From Saprospiraceae bacterium (GTDB lineage Bacteria > Bacteroidota > Bacteroidia > Chitinophagales > Saprospiraceae): a stretch of DNA of 47,910 nt. Below the pieces are notes generated by a model. That model was not told the origin of the DNA, did no database searches, and saw nothing but the letters and a program-made list of their open reading frames with translations. A program made the position numbers and the translations under genes. This document shows positions 27,129 through 36,261 of the stretch, piece after piece; the stretch's first letter is position 1, and each line of letters starts with the position of its first letter. The stretch covers positions 1 to 47,910 of the forward strand of contig JADKBO010000041.1 in the NCBI GenBank assembly GCA_016715105.1, read 5' to 3'.

Positions 27129-28375
27129 ATTTTCTTGATTTCAAAGTCATTTAAATGATCAAAGTCCTTGGTTTCTGATATGATGATTTCATCACCCGCA
27201 TTTAACCCAGAAATAATCTCTATGTAGTCAGAACTATTGAGTCCTTTGACAATATTGGTTTTAATGGCCTTGCCTTCTCTTACTACAAAAATATCTTGTG
27301 TCGGAGCCCCATTGAAAGCAGGTCCATTTTGCACTTTGAGAACATTTGCTTTTTGATCTGTAACCAGATAAATTTCTGCCCTCAAGTTTGGCCTGAGTAT
27401 TTCACTGTTCTTTCCATCAATGCTGACCAAAAATTTGATCGTGTTGTTCTCTACTGCAGGAAGCACATTAGATATTTTTCCATCGATATAATCCTTGCCA
27501 ACCCTCACTTTCGCAGGCATGCCAACAAACAATCTATTTGAATTTCTATCTGAAGTGAAAGCTTCTACTTCATACTTATCGAGATTTGCAATTTTTACCA
27601 GCGTTTGCCCTTCTGTGACGCGTCGGCCAATGTCTTTTGAAATCCAAGTAATTACTCCAGGGGCAGGAGCTTTTACCGTAGTTTCTTTCAACTTCTTCTC
27701 CAATTGCTGCAACCGCTTTCGCTGAATGGTGAACTCCAATTCAAGATTTTTCTTCTCTGTGAAATTTACATTGCGCTTGTAATCCAATTCATTTTCGAGC
27801 AACAGTTTTTCCAATTTCCCAACTTGCAACTTCAATTTTGAAGCCTCAACCTCTTCATCAGTTCCACCACCTACTTCTTTCAATCTTTTTTGGTTGCTCA
27901 CTTGGGTTTCCATTTGATTGATTTCCAACCCTTTGATCTTGTCTTTATATTCTAGATCACGAAGGTTTTTATCGTACTCCAACTTTAGTTTTTTGATGTT
28001 GTTGTTTTTCAACTCCAACTCATCAGCCAATTTTTCATACTCAAGTTTGGTATATTCTTCATCGAGCTCTATGATGATGTCACCTGCATTTACAGATTCC
28101 CCATTCAACTTTAAAACATTTTTGATCTCTGTATCTGTAGGTGCATTGATTTCTCTTTCAAAAGCTGGTACTATCTTTCCATCTGCGCTGATGGTATTAT
28201 CAATGTCCCCTTGCTGCACTTTGGCAGTCATAATCTTATCATCTTCGACGGTGGGTTTTATCCATTTTCGGCCATAGAAAAACAAGCCTACTAAAACAGC
28301 GGCGATCAGACCATATTTAGTCCATTTAAAAAACTTCCCTTTATTTATTTCCTGTTCGGATATATGTTTGTCCAT
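27125..28375 (-). CDS. HlyD/MacA-type periplasmic adaptor
   Basis: This 416-residue membrane-fusion protein has one N-terminal anchor (GLIAAVLVGLFFYGRKWI), a first half-lipoyl strand (TISADGKIVPAFEREINAP), a long coiled-coil hairpin (about residues 110-220, rich in Lys, Glu and Leu) and then the second half-lipoyl (TTVKAPAPGVITWISKDIG) with beta-barrel segments. The family bridges an inner-membrane permease to TolC. It is the first gene of the operon and has a promoter just upstream at 28393-28422. What the exporter moves (peptide, lipid or drug) cannot be told from the sequence. Confidence 0.93.
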   Translation of the reverse strand: MDKHISEQEINKGKFFKWTKYGLIAAVLVGLFFYGRKWIKPTVEDDKIMTAKVQQGDIDNTISADGKIVPAFEREINAPTDTEIKNVLKLNGESVNAGDIIIELDEEYTKLEYEKLADELELKNNNIKKLKLEYDKNLRDLEYKDKIKGLEINQMETQVSNQKRLKEVGGGTDEEVEASKLKLQVGKLEKLLLENELDYKRNVNFTEKKNLELEFTIQRKRLQQLEKKLKETTVKAPAPGVITWISKDIGRRVTEGQTLVKIANLDKYEVEAFTSDRNSNRLFVGMPAKVRVGKDYIDGKISNVLPAVENNTIKFLVSIDGKNSEILRPNLRAEIYLVTDQKANVLKVQNGPAFNGAPTQDIFVVREGKAIKTNIVKGLNSSDYIEIISGLNAGDEIIISETKDFDHLNDFEIKKI

Positions 28376-28392
28376 CTTTCGAATAATTGTTT

Positions 28393-28422
28393 CGAAAGTA
28401 AAGACAAGCCTTGTGCCAACAA
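28393..28422 (-). promoter_or_regulatory. Promoter of the exporter operon
   Basis: On the minus strand TTG at 28422-28420 is followed after 19 bp by TACTTTCG at 28400-28393, the same -7 box and spacing as at 7199-7229. It leaves only about 17 bp to the adaptor ATG at 28375. A sigma-54 site was not identified, although the operon encodes an NtrC-type activator. Confidence 0.5.
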
Positions 28423-28541
28423 TTAATATCTTGTTTTACAGATAATTATACATCTTCATTTATTTAATATTGATCGTTTTCGGACACGAGGATTTTGAAA
28501 TCGAACAAATAAACAAAAAGAATGGTGGATTTTATTATCAG

Positions 28542-28895
28542 CTATTTAGCTAAAATGGTAGGAATCGTGTCGGCCGATGGGCCAGCAAGAAAGTGTTTAT
28601 TATTCACAATTACCACAGGCAGTTGTATGTATTCTGTAAAGTTGAATTCTTTGACCTTATCAAACATTTGTTGTTTGTTGGCTTCGTTACCATTTACATC
28701 ATTGAATGTATATTGCAAACCCATGGAGTCTAGCGCGGCCATAAAATCCGTACAATGGTCGCAATCACTGCTACCGAAAATAAGTATCTGATTTTGCACA
28801 GACGCAGGCTGCTCAACAGTTTTATTTTCCTCTTGTGCAGGTTTGCAACTCACTTCAAATAAAACCAATCCAATAAAAAGTAAATATTTAATCAT
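28542..28895 (-). CDS. Glutaredoxin-like lipoprotein
   Basis: From the ATG at 28895 the product has 117 residues and a lipoprotein signal (YLLFIGLVLFEVSC, Cys about residue 17). A polar linker leads to a glutaredoxin fold with ILIFGSSDCDHCTDFMAAL, where DCDHC places the redox Cys pair, and the glutathione-site-like TEYIQLPVVIVNNKHFLAGP with the cis-proline. A longer frame begins at 28934 but the extra residues hide the signal sequence. Membrane-anchored periplasmic thiol chemistry is inferred. No operon partner is visible. Confidence 0.8.
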   Translation of the reverse strand: MIKYLLFIGLVLFEVSCKPAQEENKTVEQPASVQNQILIFGSSDCDHCTDFMAALDSMGLQYTFNDVNGNEANKQQMFDKVKEFNFTEYIQLPVVIVNNKHFLAGPSADTIPTILAK

Positions 28896-29144
28896 TCGAT
28901 AAAGGTAAAAATAAAAGGAAAAATTATCTACCAACTCTATCTGAAATCACACTTTTATTTATTTAAATGCATCCCAAGCAGCTTTCTCACTCATTTTACC
29001 AGATTTTCTTATAGCTATATTCAATCCAAAAAAAAGAAAGTTTCCTCATTTCATTGAAAAAACTGAATACCAAGATTTCGATTATTATTTGTGCTTTTTG
29101 CATTATTTTTTTGAAATTTTCAGCAGTAGGTAAATGTTCCTGTT

Positions 29145-29152
29145 ACTTTTGT
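29145..29152 (+). promoter_or_regulatory. -7 box upstream of the GH30 gene
   Basis: TACTTTTG matches TAnnTTTG and lies 35 bp before the ATG at 29188. No TTTG is found at the usual -33 distance. Confidence 0.4.
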
Positions 29153-29187
29153 ATTTTGCTTATCTGGTTTTAGAGGTTGAGCGTTAA

Positions 29188-30651
29188 ATGTCCACTAAAT
29201 TGAAAATGATGTATTTCTCTAAGTTGCTTACTTTGATTATCGTTCCTTTTTTTGCAATTGTTGCTTGCAATAAAAATGGAAATATCAGTCATATTGATCC
29301 ACAAACTCCTGTTGAAGGCAGCAAAGATGTAGAAGTCTGGATCACCAAAGCCAATGAACAAATGTTACTTGAAAAACAAGTAAACTATTTATCCTACATC
29401 ACTTCGCCAAACTATTATGAGACCGTTGATGTAAACCCTGCAAAGGTTTTTCAAACAGTAGATGGCTTTGGATATACCTTGACAGGGGGAAGTGCAACTT
29501 TGATCAATAAAATGGAAATTTCTCAACAGGAGAAATTATTGAGTGAACTTTTTTCCTGCTCAGATAAAGGAATTTGCGTTTCTTACCTAAGAATCAGTAT
29601 GGGAGCATCTGATCTGGATGCTGAGGTTTTTAGTTATAATGATATTCCTCCATCAACCGAAGACCTTTCTTTGTCCAAATTTAGCTTATCAAAAGATACC
29701 CTAAATTTGATCCCGATTTTGAAAAAAATCTTAGCGATCAATCCTGAAATAAAAATCATGGCCACACCTTGGAGCCCGCCGTTATGGATGAAAAACAATA
29801 AACAATCTGTGGGTGGTGGTCTCCTAGCTCAATATTATGGCGTGTATGCTGACTATTTCGTAACTTATTTGAAGGCAATGAAAAGTCAAGGCATAAACAT
29901 AGATGCTGTCACGTTACAAAACGAACCACAACATGGAGGCAATAATCCAAGTATGGTCATGAGTTCAGCTGAGCAAGCCGATTTTGTAGCTCATCATCTT
30001 GGCCCTAAATTCCAAAAAGAAAACATCAAAACCAAAATCATTATTTGGGACCACAATTGCGACAATCCTTCCTACCCCATCGATGTGCTCAAAAATACTG
30101 AAGCTAAACCATTTATTGATGGCAGTGCTTTTCATTTATATAATGGAAGTATAGAGGCATTGAGTCAGGTTCATCAAGCATTTCCAGATAAAAATCTCTA
30201 CTTTACAGAACAGTGGACCGGGGCAAATGGCAGCTTTGCAGGTGACTTCAAATGGCACATCAAAAATGTCATCATTGGCAGTATGCGAAATTGGAGTAAA
30301 ACTGCTTTGGAGTGGAACCTCGCAAATGACGCAACCTTTGGTCCTCACACGCCAGGGGGTTGTACAGAGTGTAAAGGTGCCATCACAATAACTGGAAATA
30401 CCTACTCTAAAAATGTAGCTTTTTACATCATTGGTCAAGTTTCCAAATTTGTACCTGCTGGTTCTAAAGTCATCGAAACCACCAATTTTGCATCGATACC
30501 AAATGTTGCATTCATCACGCCAAATGAAAAAGTCATTTTACTTGTATTGAATGAAAGTGAAGACACCAAAATATTCAACATTGGTTTTGGAGGTAAAAAA
30601 GCCATCGCTACTTTACCAGCAAATGCGGCGGGGACATTTTTATTGAATTAA
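29188..30651 (+). CDS. GH30-family glycoside hydrolase lipoprotein
   Basis: The 487-residue protein has a lipoprotein signal (LLTLIIVPFFAIVAC, Cys about residue 27). TVDGFGYTLTGGSATLINKM is the GH30 opening strand, and MATPWSPPLWMKNN the third. The acid/base Glu is in LQNEPQHGG (about residue 246) and the nucleophile Glu in YFTEQWTGA (about 341). GH30 members include glucosylceramidases and beta-1,6-glucanases; with the GH16 enzyme in the same window, breakdown of beta-1,3/1,6-glucan is a reasonable idea but not proven. The C-terminal beta-domain (IFNIGFGGKKAIATLPANAA) is present, so the enzyme is complete. Confidence 0.9.
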   Translation: MSTKLKMMYFSKLLTLIIVPFFAIVACNKNGNISHIDPQTPVEGSKDVEVWITKANEQMLLEKQVNYLSYITSPNYYETVDVNPAKVFQTVDGFGYTLTGGSATLINKMEISQQEKLLSELFSCSDKGICVSYLRISMGASDLDAEVFSYNDIPPSTEDLSLSKFSLSKDTLNLIPILKKILAINPEIKIMATPWSPPLWMKNNKQSVGGGLLAQYYGVYADYFVTYLKAMKSQGINIDAVTLQNEPQHGGNNPSMVMSSAEQADFVAHHLGPKFQKENIKTKIIIWDHNCDNPSYPIDVLKNTEAKPFIDGSAFHLYNGSIEALSQVHQAFPDKNLYFTEQWTGANGSFAGDFKWHIKNVIIGSMRNWSKTALEWNLANDATFGPHTPGGCTECKGAITITGNTYSKNVAFYIIGQVSKFVPAGSKVIETTNFASIPNVAFITPNEKVILLVLNESEDTKIFNIGFGGKKAIATLPANAAGTFLLN

Positions 30652-30784
30652 TAAATCTAAAATTCCGGCAAGAAATATCGAGGTAAGCAGCTGATTAACT
30701 CCTATTTATTTTAATGTCGACTTCTCCATTATCTCTTTAAGGTGAAACCCTTAATGGTCTAAACCTAATTATTCCATTCTAATC

Positions 30785-30798
30785 ATGATATTTATCAT
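30785..30798. promoter_or_regulatory. FNR/CRP-like palindrome upstream of the electron-transfer cluster
   Basis: ATGAT, four bases, ATCAT matches the FNR/CRP-family operator plan TTGAT-N4-ATCAA except for the outermost pair, and flanking TAAT/ATTA extends the symmetry with one bulge. It lies 154 bp before the first gene of the cluster at 30952. It is the only clear symmetric element in the 300-bp gap 30652-30951, which holds no gene. Whether a regulator binds is untested. Confidence 0.4.
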
Positions 30799-30951
30799 AT
30801 TAGTGAAAATTGACATGCCATTTATTTACTATTACCAAAATATTGTCGTTACAATTAAAGTTTGGCAACAATAAAATAATTTTTTGTGCATCCCCAACGC
30901 ACCTCAAAATACCTGATGTTACAATTTAATTAATCAAGTTACTAAAAATTT

Positions 30952-31805
30952 ATGTCGCAAACAATGCACGCCGTTTATATCAATTTGATGGTATCAATAG
31001 TAATAGTGGTAACTATTTATTTGAGTTATACTGGATATACCTATTACGATTTGCCCATTGAAGAGCGGTTTTATCATCCTCAACATCATTGGTTTAAGCC
31101 AAGTGGATTATATGGTCAAGGTCTTGGCGTGATCGGAACTGCGATGATCCTATTTGGCGTATCCATTTACATCGCAAGAAAACGATATAATTTTTTGGGA
31201 AAACTGGTCAGATTAAAATACTTACTTGAATTCCACATTTTTTTATGCACGTTGGGTCCTATAATGGTGCTATTTCATACGGCATTTAAATTTGGAGGAA
31301 TTGTTTCTGTAGCTTTTGGAGTATGGTTGCGGTGGTTCTCAGCGGAGTCATTGGTAGGTTTATATACGTACAAATACCAAGAACAGTAGAAGGAAGGGAG
31401 TTATCTCTGGCAGAAGTGAAAAATCTCCAGAACGACATGGAGGAGGAAATCCAACAAAATCCATTAGCAAACGAAGAATTATTACAAATTATCAAAGACA
31501 ATAATGTTAAAATTGGATCCTCACGCAACTCTTTTATAAATAACTACATACAGAACAGAAACACGCTTAGAAAAGTAAAGGCAAGTTTAAAGAAGCATCA
31601 GGTTGTTGGTGAAAAAGCCGATGAAATTATATCAGCAGTAAGAAATGAAATAAACATTTCAAACAAAATTTCAAGGCTTTTGAAAATGCAACAGCTTTTT
31701 AAATATTGGCACGTTGCACATTTGCCTTTTGCACTGATCATGTTGATTGTAGTAATTATTCACATTGCAATTACCGTTTCCTTTGGTTACAAATGGATTT
31801 TTTAA
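30952..31805 (+). CDS. Membrane protein with paired histidines, putative b-type cytochrome, one frameshift
   Basis: Joined, the protein has about 284 residues and five predicted membrane helices. Helix 3 (EFHIFLCTLGPIMVLFHTAF) and helix 5 (WHVAHLPFALIMLIVVIIHI) carry several histidines in positions suited to bind two haems, as in cytochrome b561/ferric-reductase-like proteins. Between helices 4 and 5 is a charged, coiled-coil segment of about 100 residues. The break is at the four T's 31314-31317: five give SVAFWSMVAVVLSGVIG. I recognise no exact family. It starts the plus-strand gene row that continues with a flavoprotein and c-type cytochromes, so electron exchange with the quinone pool is the most natural role. 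Confidence 0.65.
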
Positions 31806-31963
31806 ATTAAATAAATTATGAAAGTCATGAAAAATAAATTATTCAAAATCAAATATTTAAAATCAATAAACATTTTTGAAAAATTAATTAAAACGCAATA
31901 ATGGACTTTATTGCTCACCAGCAACTAGGCTAGTAAATTAACCAACTAATTTCAACCAAAGTC

Positions 31964-33301
31964 ATGGAAGTACTCATTGAGCAATTGCTCATATACGGAA
32001 CTGTTACCATTTTTTGTGCCATAACGATTTACGTTTATCTCAAAAAGCAGCGGAAAAATTCTGCGAAAGTGGTTGCCAAAATCATAAAGGCCAAGGAAGA
32101 AGGTCTTTATGAACCGATGTCTTTGCACCCTTACATAGATTCTACTCAATGTATTGGTTGCGGAAGTTGCGTTACTGCCTGTCCTGAGAAAGATATCCTG
32201 GGATTAGTTGATAACAAGGCTGAAGTAATAAACGCATCAAATTGTGTCGGTCATGGCGCTTGTTTCCATGCTTGTCCAGTGGAAGCTATTTCTTTAAGAA
32301 TCGGGACTGAGTCTAGAGGGGTAGAACTTCCACACGTCAATGAAAATTTCGAAACAAATGTAAAAGGTATATTCCTTGCCGGAGAATTAGGCGGCATGGG
32401 CTTAATAAAAAATAGCATAGAGCAAGGCGAACAAGCTGTTGAAAATATTGGCAGACGGAAATTTCCAGAGATGGAAAACGTATTGGATCTCGCTATTGTT
32501 GGAGCTGGACCTGCCGGTATTTCTGGTTCATTGACCGCAAAAAAAATGGGACTTTCCTCCGTCACACTTGAACAAAATTCACTCGGGGGGACGGTTTTTA
32601 CTTTTCCTCGAGCAAAGATTGTCATGACATCTCCTGTAAACTTACCATTATTTGGAAAGGTCAAATTGTTTAATACCAACAAATCTGAACTACTTGACCT
32701 TTGGAATAAAGTCATTGCTGAAAACAGTTTGGACATTCAGGAACACACCAAAGTGGAAAGTATTATTCCGCAATCAAATGGAACATTCAAAACAATTACT
32801 TCAACAGGCAAAGAAATACTTAGCCATTCTGTCTTGTTGGCCATTGGCCGCCGAGGATCACCAAGAAAACTAGCTGTTCCAGGAGAAGAAACACAAAAAG
32901 TTGCTTACAGACTTTTGGAACCTGAAAGAATTTCTAACAAAAAAATCATCGTTGTTGGTGGCGGTGATTCAGCAATAGAATCTGCCATGTTATTGATGGA
33001 TAACAATGAAGTGATTTTGTCTTATCGAAGTGATAAGTTTTCAAGATTAAAACCAAAAAATAGAGAAAATATCCAACTGGCAGATCAAAAAGGGAAATTG
33101 AAAATTTGGTACAATAGTAACCTATTGGATATTTCCGAAAAGACCATTACCCTACAAACTGAACAGACTCCAGAAGGCGAAATAATTGAAAATGATTTGG
33201 TTTATATTTTTGCAGGTGGGGAACTCCCCACCCCTTTTCTTCAAAAAATCGGCATAGAAATTACGAAAAGATTTGGTCATATTATGAAAAAACACAAATA
33301 G
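31964..33301 (+). CDS. Membrane-anchored 4Fe-4S/FAD/NAD(P) oxidoreductase
   Basis: The 445-residue protein starts with a membrane anchor (LLIYGTVTIFCAITIYVYL), then a ferredoxin-like domain (about 58-115) with CIGCGSCVTACP and CVGHGACFHACP. The second set has His where the second Cys of a normal cluster would be. A thioredoxin-reductase-like flavoprotein follows: AIVGAGPAGISGSL (about 178) for FAD and IVVGGGDSAIESAM (about 329) for NAD(P), with ENSLGGTVFTFPR between. The redox-active CxxC of thioredoxin reductase is absent, so it does not reduce thioredoxin. It lies between the putative b-type cytochrome and a 23-haem cytochrome, as expected for an enzyme that passes electrons between NAD(P)H, Fe-S clusters and the cytochrome chain. 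Confidence 0.88.
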   Translation: MEVLIEQLLIYGTVTIFCAITIYVYLKKQRKNSAKVVAKIIKAKEEGLYEPMSLHPYIDSTQCIGCGSCVTACPEKDILGLVDNKAEVINASNCVGHGACFHACPVEAISLRIGTESRGVELPHVNENFETNVKGIFLAGELGGMGLIKNSIEQGEQAVENIGRRKFPEMENVLDLAIVGAGPAGISGSLTAKKMGLSSVTLEQNSLGGTVFTFPRAKIVMTSPVNLPLFGKVKLFNTNKSELLDLWNKVIAENSLDIQEHTKVESIIPQSNGTFKTITSTGKEILSHSVLLAIGRRGSPRKLAVPGEETQKVAYRLLEPERISNKKIIVVGGGDSAIESAMLLMDNNEVILSYRSDKFSRLKPKNRENIQLADQKGKLKIWYNSNLLDISEKTITLQTEQTPEGEIIENDLVYIFAGGELPTPFLQKIGIEITKRFGHIMKKHK

Positions 33302-33305
33302 TGAT

Positions 33306-35129
33306 TTGAGGATCAACGGCCTATATATCATTGTGATCATTTTACTATCAAGTAATTTGTATGGTCAAATTTCACCTGGAGATTTGACAACTGCTCATGC
33401 TAAATATGAAGGAATCAGCAATTGTACGCAGTGCCATGTATTAGGCAATAAAGTTACCAGTGCCAAATGTTTGGCATGCCACACAGAAATTCAAGGTTTA
33501 GTCAAACAAAATAGAGGATATCATGCAGACAAGTTGGTAAAAGGAAAAGACTGTTTTGCCTGCCACAGTGAACATCATGGTCGCAACTTTAAGATGATCC
33601 GATTGGATGAAAAGAAATTCAACCATGAGCAAACTGGTTATTCTCTTAAAGGCGAGCACAAAGTAATTGATTGTAGAGAATGCCATAAACCTGAAAACAT
33701 AGCATCCAAAGAATTGAAAAAAAGGAAAGATACTTTTTTGGGACTTGGCAAAGCTTGTCTATCCTGCCATGACGATTATCATCAAAAAACACTGTCCAAT
33801 GATTGTGCCACATGCCATGATTTCACCAAGTTTATCCCTGCTCCAAATTTCAATCATAACAAAGCAAAATTTAAATTAACAGGAAAACACATAGATGTAA
33901 AATGTATAGAATGTCATAAAAAAACAATCCAAAATCAAGTAGAAATGCAACAATTCACAGGCATCAAATTTGATGATTGTGTGAATTGCCACAAAGATCC
34001 GCATGCTGGACACTTTACAAATAAATGCGCTCAATGTCACACTGATCAATCTTTTACCTTATTTAATGGTAAGAAGTCATTTGACCACAACAAGACAAAA
34101 TTTACATTAAATGGCAGCCATAAAAATGTAGATTGTTTTGAATGTCACAAAAATAACACTACGGCATTGACTGTATTTCAAGATAGAAATGGTATTAATG
34201 AAAATGACTGCATCACTTGTCATAAAGATTTCCATGAAGGAAAATTTGGCGAAAATTGTGCCCAATGTCACACAGAAAAAAGTTTTCATAGTTTGAAAAC
34301 CATGGACTTTTTTGACCACAATCTCACAGATTATCCTTTAGAGGGAAAACACATAAATGTAGACTGCAAAAAATGCCACGCAGAAAGTTACGTAAAACCA
34401 ATCAATTTTTCTGAATGCAAAAATTGCCACAAAGATTTCCATGAAGGTCAATTCGTTAAAAACGGCGTTGTTCAAGATTGTAAAACATGCCATTCATTGG
34501 CTGAGGGCTTTGATATTAGTCAATTTACAATTGAAGAGCATGAAAAAACCAAGTTTCCTTTAAATGGATCGCATTTGGCAGTTCCGTGTCTGGCCTGTCA
34601 TCAAGAAAACAAAAAGTGGAATTTCAAAGATATTGGTACGCAATGTATTGATTGTCACGATGATGTTCACAAAAATACGATATCAGAAACCATCTATCCT
34701 ATTCAGAATTGTACAGTATGCCACCAAACAGAAAGTTGGCAAGAAATAAGTTTCAATCACAATAAAACACCTTGGAAACTAGAGGGAAAACATACAGAAG
34801 TGAATTGTAATGATTGTCATTGGCCAGATAAAAATGTAGCATTGCCAAAAGGTTTAATTTTTAAAACACTTAAATCTGAATGTAATAGTTGTCACGAAAA
34901 TATACACGGTAATCAATTTGCAATTGACCAAAAAACAGACTGCAAAAGGTGCCATGATTCTGAAAAATGGATTCCTCCTCCATTTTTCAATCACAACAAT
35001 ACAAAATTTGCACTCACTGGTAAACATGCTCAAATTTCGTGTGCAGAATGCCATAAACCACAACCTGAAGTTTCTTCCATATTAATTTATAAAATAAATA
35101 AACACGAATGCAAAGACTGTCACATATAA
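33306..35129 (+). CDS. Exported multihaem c-type cytochrome, 23 CXXCH sites
   Basis: The 607-residue protein has a signal peptide (YIIVIILLSSNLYGQ) and 23 CXXCH haem-attachment motifs, the first CTQCH at about residue 40 and the last CKDCH at the C-terminus. A repeated block F-N-H-N, then F-x-L-x-G-K-H, then V-x-C-x-x-CH (for example KFKLTGKHIDVKCIECH) occurs about six times; the extra histidines are likely distal ligands. It resembles cytochrome c7/c3-type chains and the N-terminal part of the giant cytochrome downstream. The start is a TTG 4 bp after the previous stop; no ATG fits the signal peptide. Expected in the periplasm, possibly as a relay to the outer membrane. Confidence 0.92.
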   Translation: MRINGLYIIVIILLSSNLYGQISPGDLTTAHAKYEGISNCTQCHVLGNKVTSAKCLACHTEIQGLVKQNRGYHADKLVKGKDCFACHSEHHGRNFKMIRLDEKKFNHEQTGYSLKGEHKVIDCRECHKPENIASKELKKRKDTFLGLGKACLSCHDDYHQKTLSNDCATCHDFTKFIPAPNFNHNKAKFKLTGKHIDVKCIECHKKTIQNQVEMQQFTGIKFDDCVNCHKDPHAGHFTNKCAQCHTDQSFTLFNGKKSFDHNKTKFTLNGSHKNVDCFECHKNNTTALTVFQDRNGINENDCITCHKDFHEGKFGENCAQCHTEKSFHSLKTMDFFDHNLTDYPLEGKHINVDCKKCHAESYVKPINFSECKNCHKDFHEGQFVKNGVVQDCKTCHSLAEGFDISQFTIEEHEKTKFPLNGSHLAVPCLACHQENKKWNFKDIGTQCIDCHDDVHKNTISETIYPIQNCTVCHQTESWQEISFNHNKTPWKLEGKHTEVNCNDCHWPDKNVALPKGLIFKTLKSECNSCHENIHGNQFAIDQKTDCKRCHDSEKWIPPPFFNHNNTKFALTGKHAQISCAECHKPQPEVSSILIYKINKHECKDCHI

Positions 35130-35264
35130 TAAAAAAATCCAGTGTATTTCTGTTTGAAATTCTGAGAGATGAAGTAAAATACGACTCCACAATTACACTA
35201 CATAAGTTATTTAACATTATTAAATTCAGGGTAAACTCCTATAAATTCGTAGGAATTAATACTA

Positions 35265-35272
35265 TAGCTTTG
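35265..35272 (+). promoter_or_regulatory. Possible internal -7 box
   Basis: TAGCTTTG matches TAnnTTTG and lies 69 bp before the ATG at 35342, inside the 212-bp gap after the 23-haem gene. The -33 region is poor, so this is only a candidate internal start. Confidence 0.3.
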
Positions 35273-35341
35273 AGCGAATGGAAATACATAAAACATTCAA
35301 ACGCCAATTCATCATTAAATACAAGAATTAAATAATTAAAA

Positions 35342-36139
35342 ATGAAAAACACCACCTATTTTGTAAGAATTGGCATTGCCTACATTCTCTTATCATTCTT
35401 AATATTTATTGGCTGTAATAATGGACCAAAAGTCATTAAATCATCTGCCTCTTCTGGAGAAAAAGACAAACAATCTTTGCCAGGAATTTTTGCATCAGAA
35501 ACAAATATGACAGCTGCTTCACAAAGTCCAGTTGAAGAGGAAGTACATACTGTTGTGATCAATGAAGTATTACCCACAGAAAGATATGTTTATCTAAACG
35601 TAACTGAAGGAACTGAAAAATTTTGGATTGCAACATCCAAACAAGAAGTGAAAGTTGGCGCAACTTACTTTTATAAGGGCGGCCTGCTTAAAACAGATTT
35701 TGAAAGTAAGGAATACAACAGGGTATTTGATAAAATTTACTTAGTTCCAAGTATTGTTGATGCCAATCATGCCCAAGCAGTAGATATGGCTAATGCAACT
35801 GCTGCACCAAATGCTACAGGGCCTGAAACAAAAATTGCAAAACTCGTCCCAGGTGCCTCTGTAAAAATTGCCGATCTCGTTTCCAACAAGAAAAAATATG
35901 CCAACCAAACCATCCAAGTCACTGGTGAATGCACAAAACTAAATCCCAACATCATGGGGCGAAATTGGATTCACCTTAAAGATGGCAGTAAAGATCAATA
36001 TGATTTTGTTATCACTTCTGCAATTCCAGTTCCTGTTGGCCAAATGGTTACCATGGTTGGAACTGTAATCTTAGACAAAGATTTTGGAGCTGGATATCGG
36101 TATGATCTTATTTTAGAGAATGCAACCATCGCACAGTAA
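35342..36139 (+). CDS. OB-fold lipoprotein of the cytochrome cluster
   Basis: The 265-residue protein is a lipoprotein (YILLSFLIFIGC, Cys about residue 25) with a polar Ser/Ala-rich linker. Two OB-like beta domains follow: HTVVINEVLPTERYVYLNV to FDKIYLVPS (about 72-140) and QTIQVTGECTKLNPNIMGRN to RYDLILENAT (about 190-262). The second has the NWIHLKDGS/YDFVITS pattern often seen in small periplasmic OB proteins found beside multihaem cytochromes. There are no CXXCH sites. A role in docking or maturation of cytochromes is inferred only from context. Confidence 0.7.
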   Translation: MKNTTYFVRIGIAYILLSFLIFIGCNNGPKVIKSSASSGEKDKQSLPGIFASETNMTAASQSPVEEEVHTVVINEVLPTERYVYLNVTEGTEKFWIATSKQEVKVGATYFYKGGLLKTDFESKEYNRVFDKIYLVPSIVDANHAQAVDMANATAAPNATGPETKIAKLVPGASVKIADLVSNKKKYANQTIQVTGECTKLNPNIMGRNWIHLKDGSKDQYDFVITSAIPVPVGQMVTMVGTVILDKDFGAGYRYDLILENATIAQ

Positions 36140-36261
36140 TTCATTGCTCGCAAAAAATATATATTATTTCAAAACCTTTTGATAATCATTAAAATAACAA
36201 CTAAGTATTAAAACAGAAATATAAAATTATCATACACAAGTCCAATCAATAGAAATACAAA

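Noticed and set aside
31818..31901. 27-codon open frame in the gap before the flavoprotein
   Set aside because: Very A/T-rich, Lys/Ile/Asn-only style composition, no overlap with neighbours; likely chance.
32251..32736. 161-residue minus-strand open frame
   Set aside because: Lies entirely inside the flavoprotein gene, whose motifs are unmistakable on the other strand.
35108..35335. 75-residue plus-strand frame after the 23-haem gene
   Set aside because: Starts inside the last cytochrome codons, has no recognisable features and fills an A/T-rich gap.
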